The notes under the pieces: generated by a model
Told to the model about the DNA's origin: nothing
The model's input: only the letters and a program-made list of their open reading frames with translations
The model's database searches: none
Part shown: positions 8,933 to 17,505 of the stretch, in pieces
Layout of the letters: every line of letters begins with the position of its first letter
How positions within the stretch are numbered: the first letter of the stretch is position 1
Source: a virus
Strand: one strand, 5' to 3'
Length of the DNA stretch: 37,641 nucleotides
Virus record (IMG/VR): IMGVR_UViG_3300042542_004418
Location: 1-37,641 of that record
Program-made: the position numbers and the translations under genes

Positions 8933-9118
8933 ATGAAAAAATTGACATCCCTCTTACTTTGCGGTATACTTGTAGTAGGCCTTTCAGGATGCTCAAGTCG
9001 ATATAGATATGAATGTCAAGACCCAGAGAATTGGAAGGAAGCAAGGTGCAACCCACCAGCATGTGAATCATCTGGTACATGCACAAAAGACTTAGTAAGG
9101 GAAACTGAAAATGGCTAA
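8933..9118 (+). CDS. Small phage lipoprotein
   Basis: 61-aa lipoprotein precursor: KK start, hydrophobic core and a lipobox LSGC, so the cysteine at about 20 would be lipidated. The mature part is only about 40 residues, with four more cysteines in a pattern YECQDPENW...CNPPAC...GTC that recurs in short virion- or envelope-associated phage proteins (recalled family; function not defined). It is followed by, and overlaps, a membrane protein and the lysin, which suggests an envelope role in lysis or exclusion. Confidence 0.75.
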   Translation: MKKLTSLLLCGILVVGLSGCSSRYRYECQDPENWKEARCNPPACESSGTCTKDLVRETENG

Positions 9119-9515
9119 ACGAAGAACACAAGCAGAACTAGATGGTTTACTTAAATTTCTTTTAGGTCTTACTCTAGGATCAATATTATTTTTTACAACA
9201 ATGGGTATTTTATATGCCTTGATTTTTGTTGAACAACCATTAACTGGACAATCAGAAAACGATAAAATGTTTTTTAATGTTCTTGGTAGCGTTGCAACAT
9301 TTATTACAGGAACGCTGGCTGGTATTTTAATTGGTCAATCAGGCGCTAAAGACGTAATGGAAGCACAATTAGCAAATAAAGAAATGGATGCTAAAAATAC
9401 TCAAGCAGATAAAAAGTTAGAAGCAGAAATTGATGAAGCAAAAGCACGTAGGCTAGCAAAGCCAGATGGCGCAATGCCAGAAGAACAACCAGTAGATACT
9501 GATTGGGATAAATAA
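9111..9515 (+). CDS. Membrane protein upstream of the lysin (possible holin)
   Basis: 134 aa. Two transmembrane segments (about 13-40 and 56-76) precede a charged coiled-coil tail with an AKARR motif and an acidic, proline-containing end. The start overlaps the lipoprotein stop, and the stop lies one base before the lysin start, so the three are co-translated. The position directly before the endolysin makes holin or lysis-control protein the leading guess, but the long cytoplasmic tail is atypical. Confidence 0.6.
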   Translation: MAKRRTQAELDGLLKFLLGLTLGSILFFTTMGILYALIFVEQPLTGQSENDKMFFNVLGSVATFITGTLAGILIGQSGAKDVMEAQLANKEMDAKNTQADKKLEAEIDEAKARRLAKPDGAMPEEQPVDTDWDK

Positions 9516-9516
9516 A

Positions 9517-10125
9517 ATGGCAGAGCAGGGTACAGCAGAAAGATTTGTTGAAGTAGCCAAAGGTGAAATCGGAACTATTGAAGGTCCAAAAGATAACGAA
9601 ACAAAATATGGTGCTTTTACAAAAGCAAATTTTCAACCTTGGTGTGGATCGTTTGTGATGTGGTGCGCTAACGAAGCAGGAGTCAAAGTTCCAAACACTG
9701 TCTACACCCCAAGTGGAGCAGCAGCCTTTAAGAAAAAGAATTCATGGATTGATGGTGATGTCGCTGATCCTGAGCCAGGAGATGTTGCTTATTTTGATTT
9801 CCCCTCAGATGGCGTTGATCGTATATCTCATGTCGGAATTGTCATTAAAGATAATGAAGATGGCACAGTTTGGTGCATTGAGGGTAACACTTCTAGTGAT
9901 GCAAAAGGAAGTCAAAGAAATGGTGGAGAGGTTTGTAAAAAACTTCGTGCCTATAAGAAAAATAAGAAAAATATTATGGTTTCAATTGTAGGATTTGGTA
10001 GACCTAAGTTTGGTTCTTCGCCAAAATCATCACCATCTACTTCATCAAAATCTTCCAAAGTAGATCCAAGTATTCAGGCTGCTATTGATCTTTTAAAGTC
10101 TAAAGGCTATAAAGTTACTAAATAG
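9517..10125 (+). CDS. CHAP-domain endolysin
   Basis: 202-aa peptidoglycan hydrolase (amidase or endopeptidase) for host lysis. The CHAP catalytic residues are visible: C43 in PWCGSFV, H105 in SHVGIV and E122/N124 in IEGNT. A serine/lysine-rich linker (about 166-182) leads to a short C-terminal segment, IQAAIDLLKSKGYKV, typical of small helical cell-wall binding or helper motifs. There is no signal peptide, so release depends on a holin such as the upstream membrane proteins or the holin-like protein at 28579. Confidence 0.9.
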   Translation: MAEQGTAERFVEVAKGEIGTIEGPKDNETKYGAFTKANFQPWCGSFVMWCANEAGVKVPNTVYTPSGAAAFKKKNSWIDGDVADPEPGDVAYFDFPSDGVDRISHVGIVIKDNEDGTVWCIEGNTSSDAKGSQRNGGEVCKKLRAYKKNKKNIMVSIVGFGRPKFGSSPKSSPSTSSKSSKVDPSIQAAIDLLKSKGYKVTK

Positions 10126-10153
10126 TTTTATATTGCTATAGGAAGGTTATACA

Positions 10154-10675
10154 ATGACATGTATTGCTGTTGTTAAACAGGATGGCAGAATTTTTATGGC
10201 AGGAGATCGTGGTGCTTCTGATGAAGATAATATAATGTCTATTGTTGCTCCTAAGGTTTGGAAAACAGGTCCATATCTTTTTGGTTATGCTGGAACAATG
10301 GATGGTGAAAGAATAAGACATAACTTTAAGCCACCAATGCCAGAAGGAAATTTAGATAAATTTATGTATACTAAATTTATTAAATCTCTTAGAACATTTT
10401 ATGAAAATTGGTGGGTAGATACAAGCAAAGATGCAGATTTTGGAATGATTATTTGTGTGCGTGGAAGAATATTTGAACACAATGCGGTTGATATGTCATT
10501 AACAGAATATCAACAGCCTTTCTTATGCATGGGATCTGGATCACAATATGCTTATGGATCTTTATATTCAACACAAAAACAAAAAAATCCAAGAAATAGA
10601 GTTAGAAATGCAGTTGCAGCAGCCATTGAGTATTCACCATCTTGTAAAGGTCCAATTGACACGGTAAGCGCTTAA
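10154..10675 (+). CDS. Proteasome beta-like Ntn-hydrolase
   Basis: 173-aa protein of the 20S proteasome/HslV fold. If the initiator Met is removed, Thr2 becomes Thr1 and two key residues fall at canonical proteasome numbers: D18 (AGDR) becomes Asp17 and K34 (APKVW) becomes Lys33. A glycine/serine loop, GSGSQYAYG, corresponds to the Ser129 region, and the C-terminal PIDTVSA fits Asp166...Ser169. It should be an active threonine peptidase. AGGAAGG precedes the ATG. It could mature proheads, or process host proteins in a host lineage that commonly has proteasomes. Confidence 0.85.
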   Translation: MTCIAVVKQDGRIFMAGDRGASDEDNIMSIVAPKVWKTGPYLFGYAGTMDGERIRHNFKPPMPEGNLDKFMYTKFIKSLRTFYENWWVDTSKDADFGMIICVRGRIFEHNAVDMSLTEYQQPFLCMGSGSQYAYGSLYSTQKQKNPRNRVRNAVAAAIEYSPSCKGPIDTVSA

Positions 10676-11331
10676 TGGTTGATACAAAAAAATATTTTAA
10701 TGTTTGGTATAAATCACAAACAGAATCTTTTCTTGATATTAATAAAAATTCTAACATAAGGCCAGCCTGGCTAGAGTATTCCTATATATTAAATGGAGAG
10801 TATGGCAATTCTATCATTAAACCTATAAATCATTATGTAGAAAAGTTATATGTTAAACCAGATTTAATAAGTATTAATAATAATAAAGTAGTTTTACAAC
10901 AAACAAATCATGCTGAAATTTTTTTATTAAAAATGAGTTTTGAAAATAAATTAAAAGCACTAGATAGACCACATATGCGTCAATTTTATATGTCAAATAA
11001 AAATAAAATAATTGAAGGTAATAAATTTAATGCAATGTATAGATTCTATATCCCTTGGTTTTTAGATATTGATAATGTATTAATTAATGTGAAGCAACCA
11101 GACAACTCTCCTTTTATTATTGAAGAAAAACAATACTTAACTAAAAAATATAATAAAGATAATAACTATGTGGATCCAGAAATGATATTTTTTAATTTTT
11201 TAAGTTATGGACCACATATGATAGATGAAGAATATGGTCGTATAAAACGATTGTCCCCAATGTTTAACTTAGAATTTGAAGTAGATGATATAATTATAAA
11301 TAAAATTAAGGAGTTTTATGGCAAAAATTAA
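10675..11331 (+). CDS. Unknown phage protein
   Basis: 218 aa, AT-rich and lysine/asparagine-rich, with no recognised domain. The middle has an aromatic stretch (YRFYIPWFLDIDNVLI). The start is coupled to the previous stop (TAATG), and the end overlaps the next gene, which has an AAGGAG site. It heads a run of related-looking proteins at 11318 and 12034, so a shared role is likely. No signal peptide or membrane segment. Confidence 0.7.
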   Translation: MVDTKKYFNVWYKSQTESFLDINKNSNIRPAWLEYSYILNGEYGNSIIKPINHYVEKLYVKPDLISINNNKVVLQQTNHAEIFLLKMSFENKLKALDRPHMRQFYMSNKNKIIEGNKFNAMYRFYIPWFLDIDNVLINVKQPDNSPFIIEEKQYLTKKYNKDNNYVDPEMIFFNFLSYGPHMIDEEYGRIKRLSPMFNLEFEVDDIIINKIKEFYGKN

Positions 11332-12037
11332 ATTTTATCCATTTAGCAAAGACACTGATTTTGCGCCAATTCCAGAACCTGCATCAAAAATTGTGCCTGA
11401 ATGGTATAAAAAACAACCAGCATATATTAATGAAGATGAAGCATTAAAAAAAGGATTTTCAGCGTCTACAGTTAAAAGATGTATGCCAGTATTTGATTCA
11501 ATGACGGCTGGGTATATTATTAAAATGCCATGCGATGTTTATATTGATGCAACAAATCCAGAAAAATTAGATATATCTCTACCGCAGCAAATTCGATTTA
11601 TGACTAAAGATATTATTTCTACTCATAGCCCTGAACAAGTAAGTCATTATCCTATAGATAAAAATAAATATCATTCTCAATTGTTTAGAGTTCTACCTCT
11701 TTATTCTGTAGGAACTGAAAAAGGATATAGTTGTTTATTTGTTCATCCAATGCATAGAGATGATATGCCATTTAAAGCAGTTCCTGGCTTAATTGATACA
11801 GATGGTTTTATTTCTGATGGACATTTTTCTTTTCATATTGAAAAAAATTTTAAAGGAATTATTGAAAAGGGTACTCCAATTATTCAAGTTATTCCATTTA
11901 AAAGAGATTCTTATAAAATGGAAATGATTGCTGCAGAAGAATCTTCTAAAATGTTACAAAAACAAAGAATGTGGTTAAGAACATTTTTTAAAAATGGATA
12001 TAGAAATTATATGAGGTCTCAAAAGGAATTTAAATGA
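11318..12037 (+). CDS. Unknown phage protein, paralogue A
   Basis: 239 aa. It shares an ordered series of motifs with the next gene: PEWYKK near the N-terminus, KRCMPVFDSMTAGYI, GYSCLFVHPMHRDDMPF, IIEKGTPIIQVIPFKRD and a basic C-terminal helix. I recall similar proteins in cyanophages and bacteria next to oxygenases and glycosyltransferases, but no function is established. The conserved acidic, His and Arg residues around HPMHRDD suggest an enzyme or a sugar-binding fold. AAGGAG lies before the ATG. Confidence 0.75.
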   Translation: MAKIKFYPFSKDTDFAPIPEPASKIVPEWYKKQPAYINEDEALKKGFSASTVKRCMPVFDSMTAGYIIKMPCDVYIDATNPEKLDISLPQQIRFMTKDIISTHSPEQVSHYPIDKNKYHSQLFRVLPLYSVGTEKGYSCLFVHPMHRDDMPFKAVPGLIDTDGFISDGHFSFHIEKNFKGIIEKGTPIIQVIPFKRDSYKMEMIAAEESSKMLQKQRMWLRTFFKNGYRNYMRSQKEFK

Positions 12038-12810
12038 AAAACAATGATGAGCCATTAGAAATTGTTTTTACACCAACCTTAACTCCATATGAAGGAAGAT
12101 TAACTCCGCCAGAGCCTGCAATAAAACATTTACCAGAGTGGTATAGAACTCTTGCTAAATTTGGAACCACAAATGATGAAAAAAACTTAAACCCAGTAAA
12201 CCATATAGGATCAGATGGTGCATTAGTTGCTACTAAAATGTGTATGCCATATTTCGATGCACTAACAGCGGGATATATGTATGTGCTTGAAGATGATCTT
12301 TTGGTAGAATTAGATGAAAATGGTTTTCCTACTCTTTCTTGGCAAGGAGATGTACTTTTATTAGATAAAAGGCCAACTCTTGAAATTGTTTTACCAAATA
12401 ATACACATCCTTTACATTTTGGTTTTAGAATGAATTGGTTTTATGAAACTCCTCCAGGATATTCTGTATTAATTACACACCCAATGAACAGATTTGATTT
12501 GCCATTTTATACAATGTCTGGTATAGTAGAATCCGATATCTGGGGTCTGCCAGTATTTATTGCATTCTTTTTACAAAAAGGATTTCAAGGCATAATTCCA
12601 AAAGGCACACCAATAATGCAAATTATTCCATTTAAAAGAGATAATTGGAACATGAAGGTTGATGATTCAAACAAAACATTGGATAGACATGAAATGGCTG
12701 CAGAAAACCGTAGATCATTATTATATGGATATTATAAAAAACATGCATGGAGAAGAAAAATTTTTAATAAAAATGGAGAAAATAAGGTTGTAAATCATGA
12801 CGATGAATAG
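12034..12810 (+). CDS. Unknown phage protein, paralogue B
   Basis: 258 aa, overlapping paralogue A by 4 bases (ATGA). The same motif order is kept: LPEWYRT, TKMCMPYFDALTAGYM, GYSVLITHPMNRFDLPF and IIPKGTPIMQIIPFKRDNW, followed by a basic C-terminal region. The copies have diverged well beyond the core motifs, so the duplication is old. Function unknown. Confidence 0.75.
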   Translation: MKNNDEPLEIVFTPTLTPYEGRLTPPEPAIKHLPEWYRTLAKFGTTNDEKNLNPVNHIGSDGALVATKMCMPYFDALTAGYMYVLEDDLLVELDENGFPTLSWQGDVLLLDKRPTLEIVLPNNTHPLHFGFRMNWFYETPPGYSVLITHPMNRFDLPFYTMSGIVESDIWGLPVFIAFFLQKGFQGIIPKGTPIMQIIPFKRDNWNMKVDDSNKTLDRHEMAAENRRSLLYGYYKKHAWRRKIFNKNGENKVVNHDDE

Positions 12811-13678
12811 TATTGGGATTGGTATTTATTCTTATAAAGGTAAAAAAATTTTTGATGTTATTGATAATTTATTAAAAAATAAAAATGAAAATACTATTAT
12901 TACAATTAATTTAAAAGATCAACATCCAATGGATAGATCAGAACAGTTTAAAAGTATAATTAAAAAATATAAAAACGTTAATGGTTCTTATCATCATGTA
13001 TTTTGGGACTGGATTACTAGTCCAATAACACATAAACAGGAAATTTTAAGAATTACAAAAAATGAATATTATTTATTTTTATCTGATAATATTTTATTAT
13101 CAAAAAATTGGGATCTTGAGTTAATTAATTTTATTAATAATAAAAATATAATTTTATCTGGTAATAAAAATATAAAATTAATAAATAAAAATTTATTTTA
13201 CATAGATAAAATTGAAAATGATATTGATATTTTTACTAAAACTCAATACATAAATAGAGATTTTATTTTTGGTAGAACTAGTATTATTAAAACTATTGAT
13301 TTACCAAAATATATAAAATATGATGGAGAAGAAGAAACTCTATCAATAAAATATTTTATAAGTGGATTTGATATTTATGCTGTTCCAACTAATCTTTACA
13401 GTTATTGCTGTGAAACATCAATTAAAAATATATATACACCATTTCAAACTGGACATAATTATAACGAAGTTGTATCTCTTATGAAAAATGGGCATAATTT
13501 ATTTGAATCGTATGATATAAATAAAATAAAAGAATTTTGGCAATATCATAATTTTAACATAAATAAAATTAAAAAAATTCCATTTGAAACCAATGATGTT
13601 GACTATGATCCAAATTCAGCAAAGTATGATAAAATTGATGGAAGAAGATTTATAGATAAACAAAATGCTATTAATTAG
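12797..13678 (+). CDS. Glycosyltransferase-like protein
   Basis: 293 aa, very rich in N, K and I. The layout is like the GlcNAc-transferase (GT60-like) family also present at 19371: an N-terminal nucleotide-sugar type segment, then YYLFLSDNILLSKNWD, where the substrate-binding DxD/DxH-type motif is expected, then KYDGEEETLSIKYFISGFDI, resembling the E-E-...-GYD segment late in these enzymes. The acidic motif is only SDN, so metal binding is uncertain. ATG at 12797 overlaps the previous gene; ATG at 12803 is an alternative. Confidence 0.6.
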   Translation: MTMNSIGIGIYSYKGKKIFDVIDNLLKNKNENTIITINLKDQHPMDRSEQFKSIIKKYKNVNGSYHHVFWDWITSPITHKQEILRITKNEYYLFLSDNILLSKNWDLELINFINNKNIILSGNKNIKLINKNLFYIDKIENDIDIFTKTQYINRDFIFGRTSIIKTIDLPKYIKYDGEEETLSIKYFISGFDIYAVPTNLYSYCCETSIKNIYTPFQTGHNYNEVVSLMKNGHNLFESYDINKIKEFWQYHNFNINKIKKIPFETNDVDYDPNSAKYDKIDGRRFIDKQNAIN

Positions 13679-13686
13679 GAGAAAAA

Positions 13687-14235
13687 ATGCATAGAATATC
13701 AGTAGTCGATAACTTCATAACACCAGAAGATGCATCGGTATTAATTAATGAAATGAACTCGCCTTCAGAAATCAATCCATATCCAGAATATTATAAAGAA
13801 AGGTTTGGCGGGACAGCATTTCCATATAATAAAAATGTAATGGATTTATTAATTAAATATGGAAAGAAATCTAATGAAATGCATCAAGGTTTAAATGGAT
13901 TTGAAGCACCAATATATGTATTTAAAGCATTTGGTTCGCATTGGACAGAAGGAACTGAGGGAAGTTTACATATAGACGCACAAGGGCCAGAGCCATTTAT
14001 TGAGTGGAGCACAATTATGTATTTAAATCCTGCTGCTGATTATAATGGTGGAGAAATATATTTTCCAAATCAAAAATTTGTTTATAAACCAAGACAATAT
14101 TCTGCAGTATTTTTCCCAAGTGCTGGTACAGAATATATTCATGGAATTTATAAAATAAGATCTGGACATAGATATACTGCGCTATATATGCATACAAGTC
14201 AATCCGATCATGCAGATCCAGATTTTTTAAAATAA
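13687..14235 (+). CDS. 2OG-Fe(II) oxygenase (prolyl-4-hydroxylase type) 1
   Basis: 182 aa, single-domain dioxygenase. The iron ligands are H95, D97 (LHIDAQ) and H152 (YIHGI); R162 in GHRY would bind 2-oxoglutarate. NGGEIYFP between them is the family's usual loop. It would hydroxylate a protein side chain or a small molecule. AGGAG precedes the ATG. Two further P4H-type enzymes (14487, 24190) and two cupin-type relatives lie in this window. Confidence 0.88.
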   Translation: MHRISVVDNFITPEDASVLINEMNSPSEINPYPEYYKERFGGTAFPYNKNVMDLLIKYGKKSNEMHQGLNGFEAPIYVFKAFGSHWTEGTEGSLHIDAQGPEPFIEWSTIMYLNPAADYNGGEIYFPNQKFVYKPRQYSAVFFPSAGTEYIHGIYKIRSGHRYTALYMHTSQSDHADPDFLK

Positions 14236-14239
14236 AAAT

Positions 14240-14312
14240 TGGCCCATAACTCAGACGGTAGAGTGCCGAACTGTTAATTCGGATGTCCCAGGATCGAAAC
14301 CTGGTGGGCCAG
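14240..14312 (+). tRNA. tRNA-Asn (GTT)
   Basis: Complete cloverleaf: acceptor arms TGGCCCA and TGGGCCA, anticodon loop CTGTTAA with GTT at 14273-14275, and T loop region GGATCGAAACC. The 3' CCA is not encoded. First of three tRNAs in tandem. Confidence 0.93.
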
Positions 14313-14316
14313 CAAA

Positions 14317-14390
14317 GGTCCTGTAGTTCAGTTGGTTAGAACGCTACCCTGTCACGGTAGAGGTCGACGGTTCAAGTCCGTTCAGGATCG
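14317..14390 (+). tRNA. tRNA-Asp (GTC)
   Basis: Acceptor arms GGTCCTG and CAGGATC with one G-U pair, anticodon loop CTGTCAC with GTC at 14351-14353, and T arm with GGTTCAAGTCC. CCA not encoded. It starts four bases after tRNA-Asn. Confidence 0.93.
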
Positions 14391-14393
14391 CAT

Positions 14394-14466
14394 GGCATCA
14401 TCGTCTAGTGGCCTAGGACATTGCCCTTTCACGGCAAGAACACGGGTTCAAATCCCGTTGGTGTCA
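14394..14466 (+). tRNA. tRNA-Glu (TTC)
   Basis: Acceptor arms GGCATCA and TGGTGTC with G-U pairs, anticodon loop CTTTCAC with TTC at 14428-14430, and T arm GGGTTCAAATCCC. CCA not encoded. The next gene's ribosome site begins eight bases later. Confidence 0.93.
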
Positions 14467-14486
14467 CAATAGTAAGGAGTGATATA

Positions 14487-15137
14487 ATGAATAATATGGA
14501 ATATGAAATATTAGCACCAGGTATGGTTTATTATCATAAAGCAATATCTGATCCAAATCATACAATTTTAACTATTGAAAATATGCAAAAAAATTTAAGT
14601 CTTGGTATAAAATCTGCAGCACAGCCATGGCATGAATGGAATGGTGCCAATCCAGATATTGAAAAATTTTGTATTAGACATTTTATAGTAGATCCAAATA
14701 AAGTAAATCAACAAGATCCTTTATACAAAGAAATTTGTTTAGTGTATGATAATATTTTTAATGGAATTAATAATGCCTTTAAACATTATTCAACTCAACT
14801 ATATCCAGCATCTTCAAAAAATATAAAGTCTACAGAAGGAATGTTGAGTATTTTAAAATACTTTAAGTCTGGTTATTTGCCACCACATCAAGATCAAGGT
14901 GTAAGCAGCAGGGTACTCTCTACAGTTGGATATTTAAATGATAATTATGATGGAGGAGAGATATACTTTCCATATATCGACATAACAGTTAAGCCTGAAG
15001 CGGGAAGTGTTATTTTTTTTCCATCTAACTTTGTATATGTTCATGAGGTGAAGCCTATGATTAGTGGAATTAGATATGCTGTTCCGCAATGGTATCATAG
15101 TCTTCCAACACCAAGGATGTCTACTGGTGAAGAATAA
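14487..15137 (+). CDS. 2OG-Fe(II) oxygenase (prolyl-4-hydroxylase type) 2
   Basis: 216 aa. Iron ligands H134 and D136 (PPHQDQG) and H186 (YVHEV), with R196 (GIRY) for 2-oxoglutarate and DGGEIYFP between. The reading frame is open further upstream, but that part overlaps tRNA-Glu; ATG at 14487 has AAGGAG seven bases before it and is preferred. The last 11 bases overlap the SGNH gene. Confidence 0.88.
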   Translation: MNNMEYEILAPGMVYYHKAISDPNHTILTIENMQKNLSLGIKSAAQPWHEWNGANPDIEKFCIRHFIVDPNKVNQQDPLYKEICLVYDNIFNGINNAFKHYSTQLYPASSKNIKSTEGMLSILKYFKSGYLPPHQDQGVSSRVLSTVGYLNDNYDGGEIYFPYIDITVKPEAGSVIFFPSNFVYVHEVKPMISGIRYAVPQWYHSLPTPRMSTGEE

Positions 15138-16062
15138 AGATTTTACTGTAGTTTCAAAAGATCAAATATCTGCCAAATTTTATACTTGGGATCCATACTC
15201 TCCTGAAAATCAAACATTAAAACAAAATCCTAATCAATCAATGAGATATTATTTTCAAAACAATAAAACATTGATATACGAGTTAATTCCAGAAAATATG
15301 AAAGATAGTTTTAAATTAAACAATACAAACTATACCGAACATGCTCTTAACCCTTATGGTTTTAGGTGTCCAGAATTTAAACCTAATTCTGCAGAATATA
15401 TTTTTACTGGATGTTCAGAAACTTTTGGTTCAGGAGGACCAATAGAAGAATCTTGGGCTCATATTCTTTATACAAGATTAGGTAAAAATAAAAATTTTGT
15501 TAATCTAGGCACTCCAGGGGCAGGCTGGAACGAAATTATATATAATGTTGTTTCTTATATTAACGAATACGGTGCCCCAAAATACATATTTGCTTTATTG
15601 CCAAATATTGAAAGAGAGCCCGCTTTCAGTAATAATCATCCAAGAACTGGGTTTTTTGAATTTTTATTTACAAGGCAAAATAATTCAAATTTTCATTTTT
15701 ATAATTGGCATATTAAAGATAATTTTTTTAAACCAAAATTTTTTTATTTTAAATTTAATCAAAAAAAATATAATAATTATTCAAATCTCATAAAAAGAAG
15801 ATACGATCAAATGTTTATTTTACAAAATATTTGTAATTCGTTACAAATAAAATTAATTTGGGGATCATGGCAAAATAATTGGACGCCTCTTTATAGAACT
15901 TTTTGCAGCAAAAAAGAAATTTTTCCTGGATTTATTGACGATATACATTTCATTGGTTACGATGAAAGTAGATATATTGATAAATATGATGGTCATAGAC
16001 CTTTTGAATGGCATTTGCAGGTATCTAATAAAATGTTTAATAAAATGAACGAGTTGCTATAA
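15127..16062 (+). CDS. SGNH/GDSL-like hydrolase or acyltransferase 1
   Basis: 311 aa. The SGNH blocks can be placed: nucleophile S97 in TGCSETFG, block II glycine in NLGTPGAGW (about 126-134), block III Asn in LLPN (N160), and a C-terminal D-x-H (YDGH) for the catalytic Asp/His. This D-x-H form is closer to polysaccharide O-acetyltransferase-type SGNH proteins than to lipases. GTG at 15127 with AAGGA nine bases upstream is chosen; an upstream ATG would lie deep inside the oxygenase gene. Paralogues at 17498 and 27542. Confidence 0.75.
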   Translation: MKNKDFTVVSKDQISAKFYTWDPYSPENQTLKQNPNQSMRYYFQNNKTLIYELIPENMKDSFKLNNTNYTEHALNPYGFRCPEFKPNSAEYIFTGCSETFGSGGPIEESWAHILYTRLGKNKNFVNLGTPGAGWNEIIYNVVSYINEYGAPKYIFALLPNIEREPAFSNNHPRTGFFEFLFTRQNNSNFHFYNWHIKDNFFKPKFFYFKFNQKKYNNYSNLIKRRYDQMFILQNICNSLQIKLIWGSWQNNWTPLYRTFCSKKEIFPGFIDDIHFIGYDESRYIDKYDGHRPFEWHLQVSNKMFNKMNELL

Positions 16063-16065
16063 TAT

Positions 16066-17505
16066 ATGATAATTTTAGGAATTAATGAAACATCTCATGA
16101 TGCATCCGTATCTTTAATTGAAAATGAAAAAATACTTTTTGCAGCCCACGCTGAAAGATATAGTAAGCAAAAAAATGATTGGTATGTAAGCCAAAAGTTA
16201 GTTAACGATGCTTTATTATATGGAAAGCCAGACTACATAGCATATTATGAAAAACCTTTATTAAAAAAAACTAGATTATTATTAAAAGGTGGTGCTGGAG
16301 ATTGGAAACCTAAATTTAATTTAGAAAAAATTCCAAGAGTATCCTTTAAGCATCACTATTCTCATGCAGCAGCAGGATATTACACAAGCAAATTTAATGA
16401 TGCCGTAATAGTTGTATTAGATTCAATTGGAGAGTTCAATACTTCTACAATTTGGATAGGAGAAGGAGAATCAATAGTATTAAAAGAAAAAAGAAATTAT
16501 CCTTTTAGTTTTGGATTATTTTATTCTGCTTTTACAGATTTAATTGGATTAATGCCAAACCAAGAAGAATATATAATGATGGGTATGGCTGCATATGGAG
16601 ATTGGTTAAAATATTATAAAAAAGTTCTTGAATACTTTCCTTCAATCAATCATCAAAAATATAACTTTCATAAAGGTATTGTTGATTGGAATGAACCAAT
16701 TACAGAACAAGATAAATTTGATATAGCAGCAGCGGTACAAAAAGTATACGAACTAAGATTATTTGATTTTATGATACATGCAAAAAAAATAACAAATAAA
16801 CATGAATTAGTTTTTATGGGTGGATGTGCGTTAAATTGTTCTGCCAACACAATGTTATGGGAAATTTTTGATGACGTTTGGATTATGCCTAATCCAGGAG
16901 ATGCTGGATCTTCTTTGGGTGCAGCAGCAGCCCTATATGGAAAACATTTAAATTGGGAAACTCCATATCTTGGATATGATTTGGGCGGTAGTTATGCTGT
17001 AGAAAAAATTGTAAAAGAGTTACTAGAAAATAAAATAGCAGCGGTAGCAATAGGAAAAGCAGAATATGGACCAAGAGCATTAGGCAATAGAAGTATATTG
17101 GCAGATCCTAGAGATCCTGATATAAAAAATAAAGTTAATCAAATTAAAAAACGTGAATTATTTAGACCATTTGCGCCAGTTGTTATGTCAGAATATGCGG
17201 ATAAATGGTTTGATATGGATTTTGATTCTCCATATATGCAATATGCAGTAAAATGTTTAAAGCCAGAACTCATTCCTTCTGTTGTTCATGCTGACGGAAC
17301 ATCAAGAGTTCAAACAGTAACAAAAGATCAACATGTAGGATTATACAATGTTTTAGAAAAATTTTATATAAATACTGGAGTCCCAGTTCTTTTAAATACT
17401 AGTTTAAATATTAAAGGACAGCCATTATTAAATGATGAATCTGATATAATTGATTGGCAATTAACATATAATGCTAAAATCATTAAAGGGGAAAAAAATG
17501 AGTAA
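16066..17505 (+). CDS. O-carbamoyltransferase (NodU/CmcH/TobZ family)
   Basis: 479 aa. The N-terminal ASKHA/TsaD-like domain starts ILGINETSHDASV and has HHYSHAAAGYY (metal/His motif) and GGCALNCSANT. The C-terminal YrdC-like domain has EYGPRALGNRSILADPRDP and NTSLNIKGQPLLN. The family moves a carbamoyl group from carbamoyl phosphate, through carbamoyl-AMP, onto a hydroxyl of a sugar or antibiotic. Shorter than many members (about 550-600) but all main motifs are present. Flanked on both sides by SGNH proteins, so the three may tailor the same glycan. Confidence 0.92.
   Translation: MIILGINETSHDASVSLIENEKILFAAHAERYSKQKNDWYVSQKLVNDALLYGKPDYIAYYEKPLLKKTRLLLKGGAGDWKPKFNLEKIPRVSFKHHYSHAAAGYYTSKFNDAVIVVLDSIGEFNTSTIWIGEGESIVLKEKRNYPFSFGLFYSAFTDLIGLMPNQEEYIMMGMAAYGDWLKYYKKVLEYFPSINHQKYNFHKGIVDWNEPITEQDKFDIAAAVQKVYELRLFDFMIHAKKITNKHELVFMGGCALNCSANTMLWEIFDDVWIMPNPGDAGSSLGAAAALYGKHLNWETPYLGYDLGGSYAVEKIVKELLENKIAAVAIGKAEYGPRALGNRSILADPRDPDIKNKVNQIKKRELFRPFAPVVMSEYADKWFDMDFDSPYMQYAVKCLKPELIPSVVHADGTSRVQTVTKDQHVGLYNVLEKFYINTGVPVLLNTSLNIKGQPLLNDESDIIDWQLTYNAKIIKGEKNE

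Noticed and set aside
14421-14486. Upstream extension of the oxygenase gene
   Set aside because: Those codons lie in tRNA-Glu. The ATG at 14487 has a good ribosome site.
16058-16066. TGC-TATAAT just before the carbamoyltransferase
   Set aside because: Only two bases from the ATG, so transcription would begin inside the gene. It includes the stop codon of the upstream gene and is probably chance.
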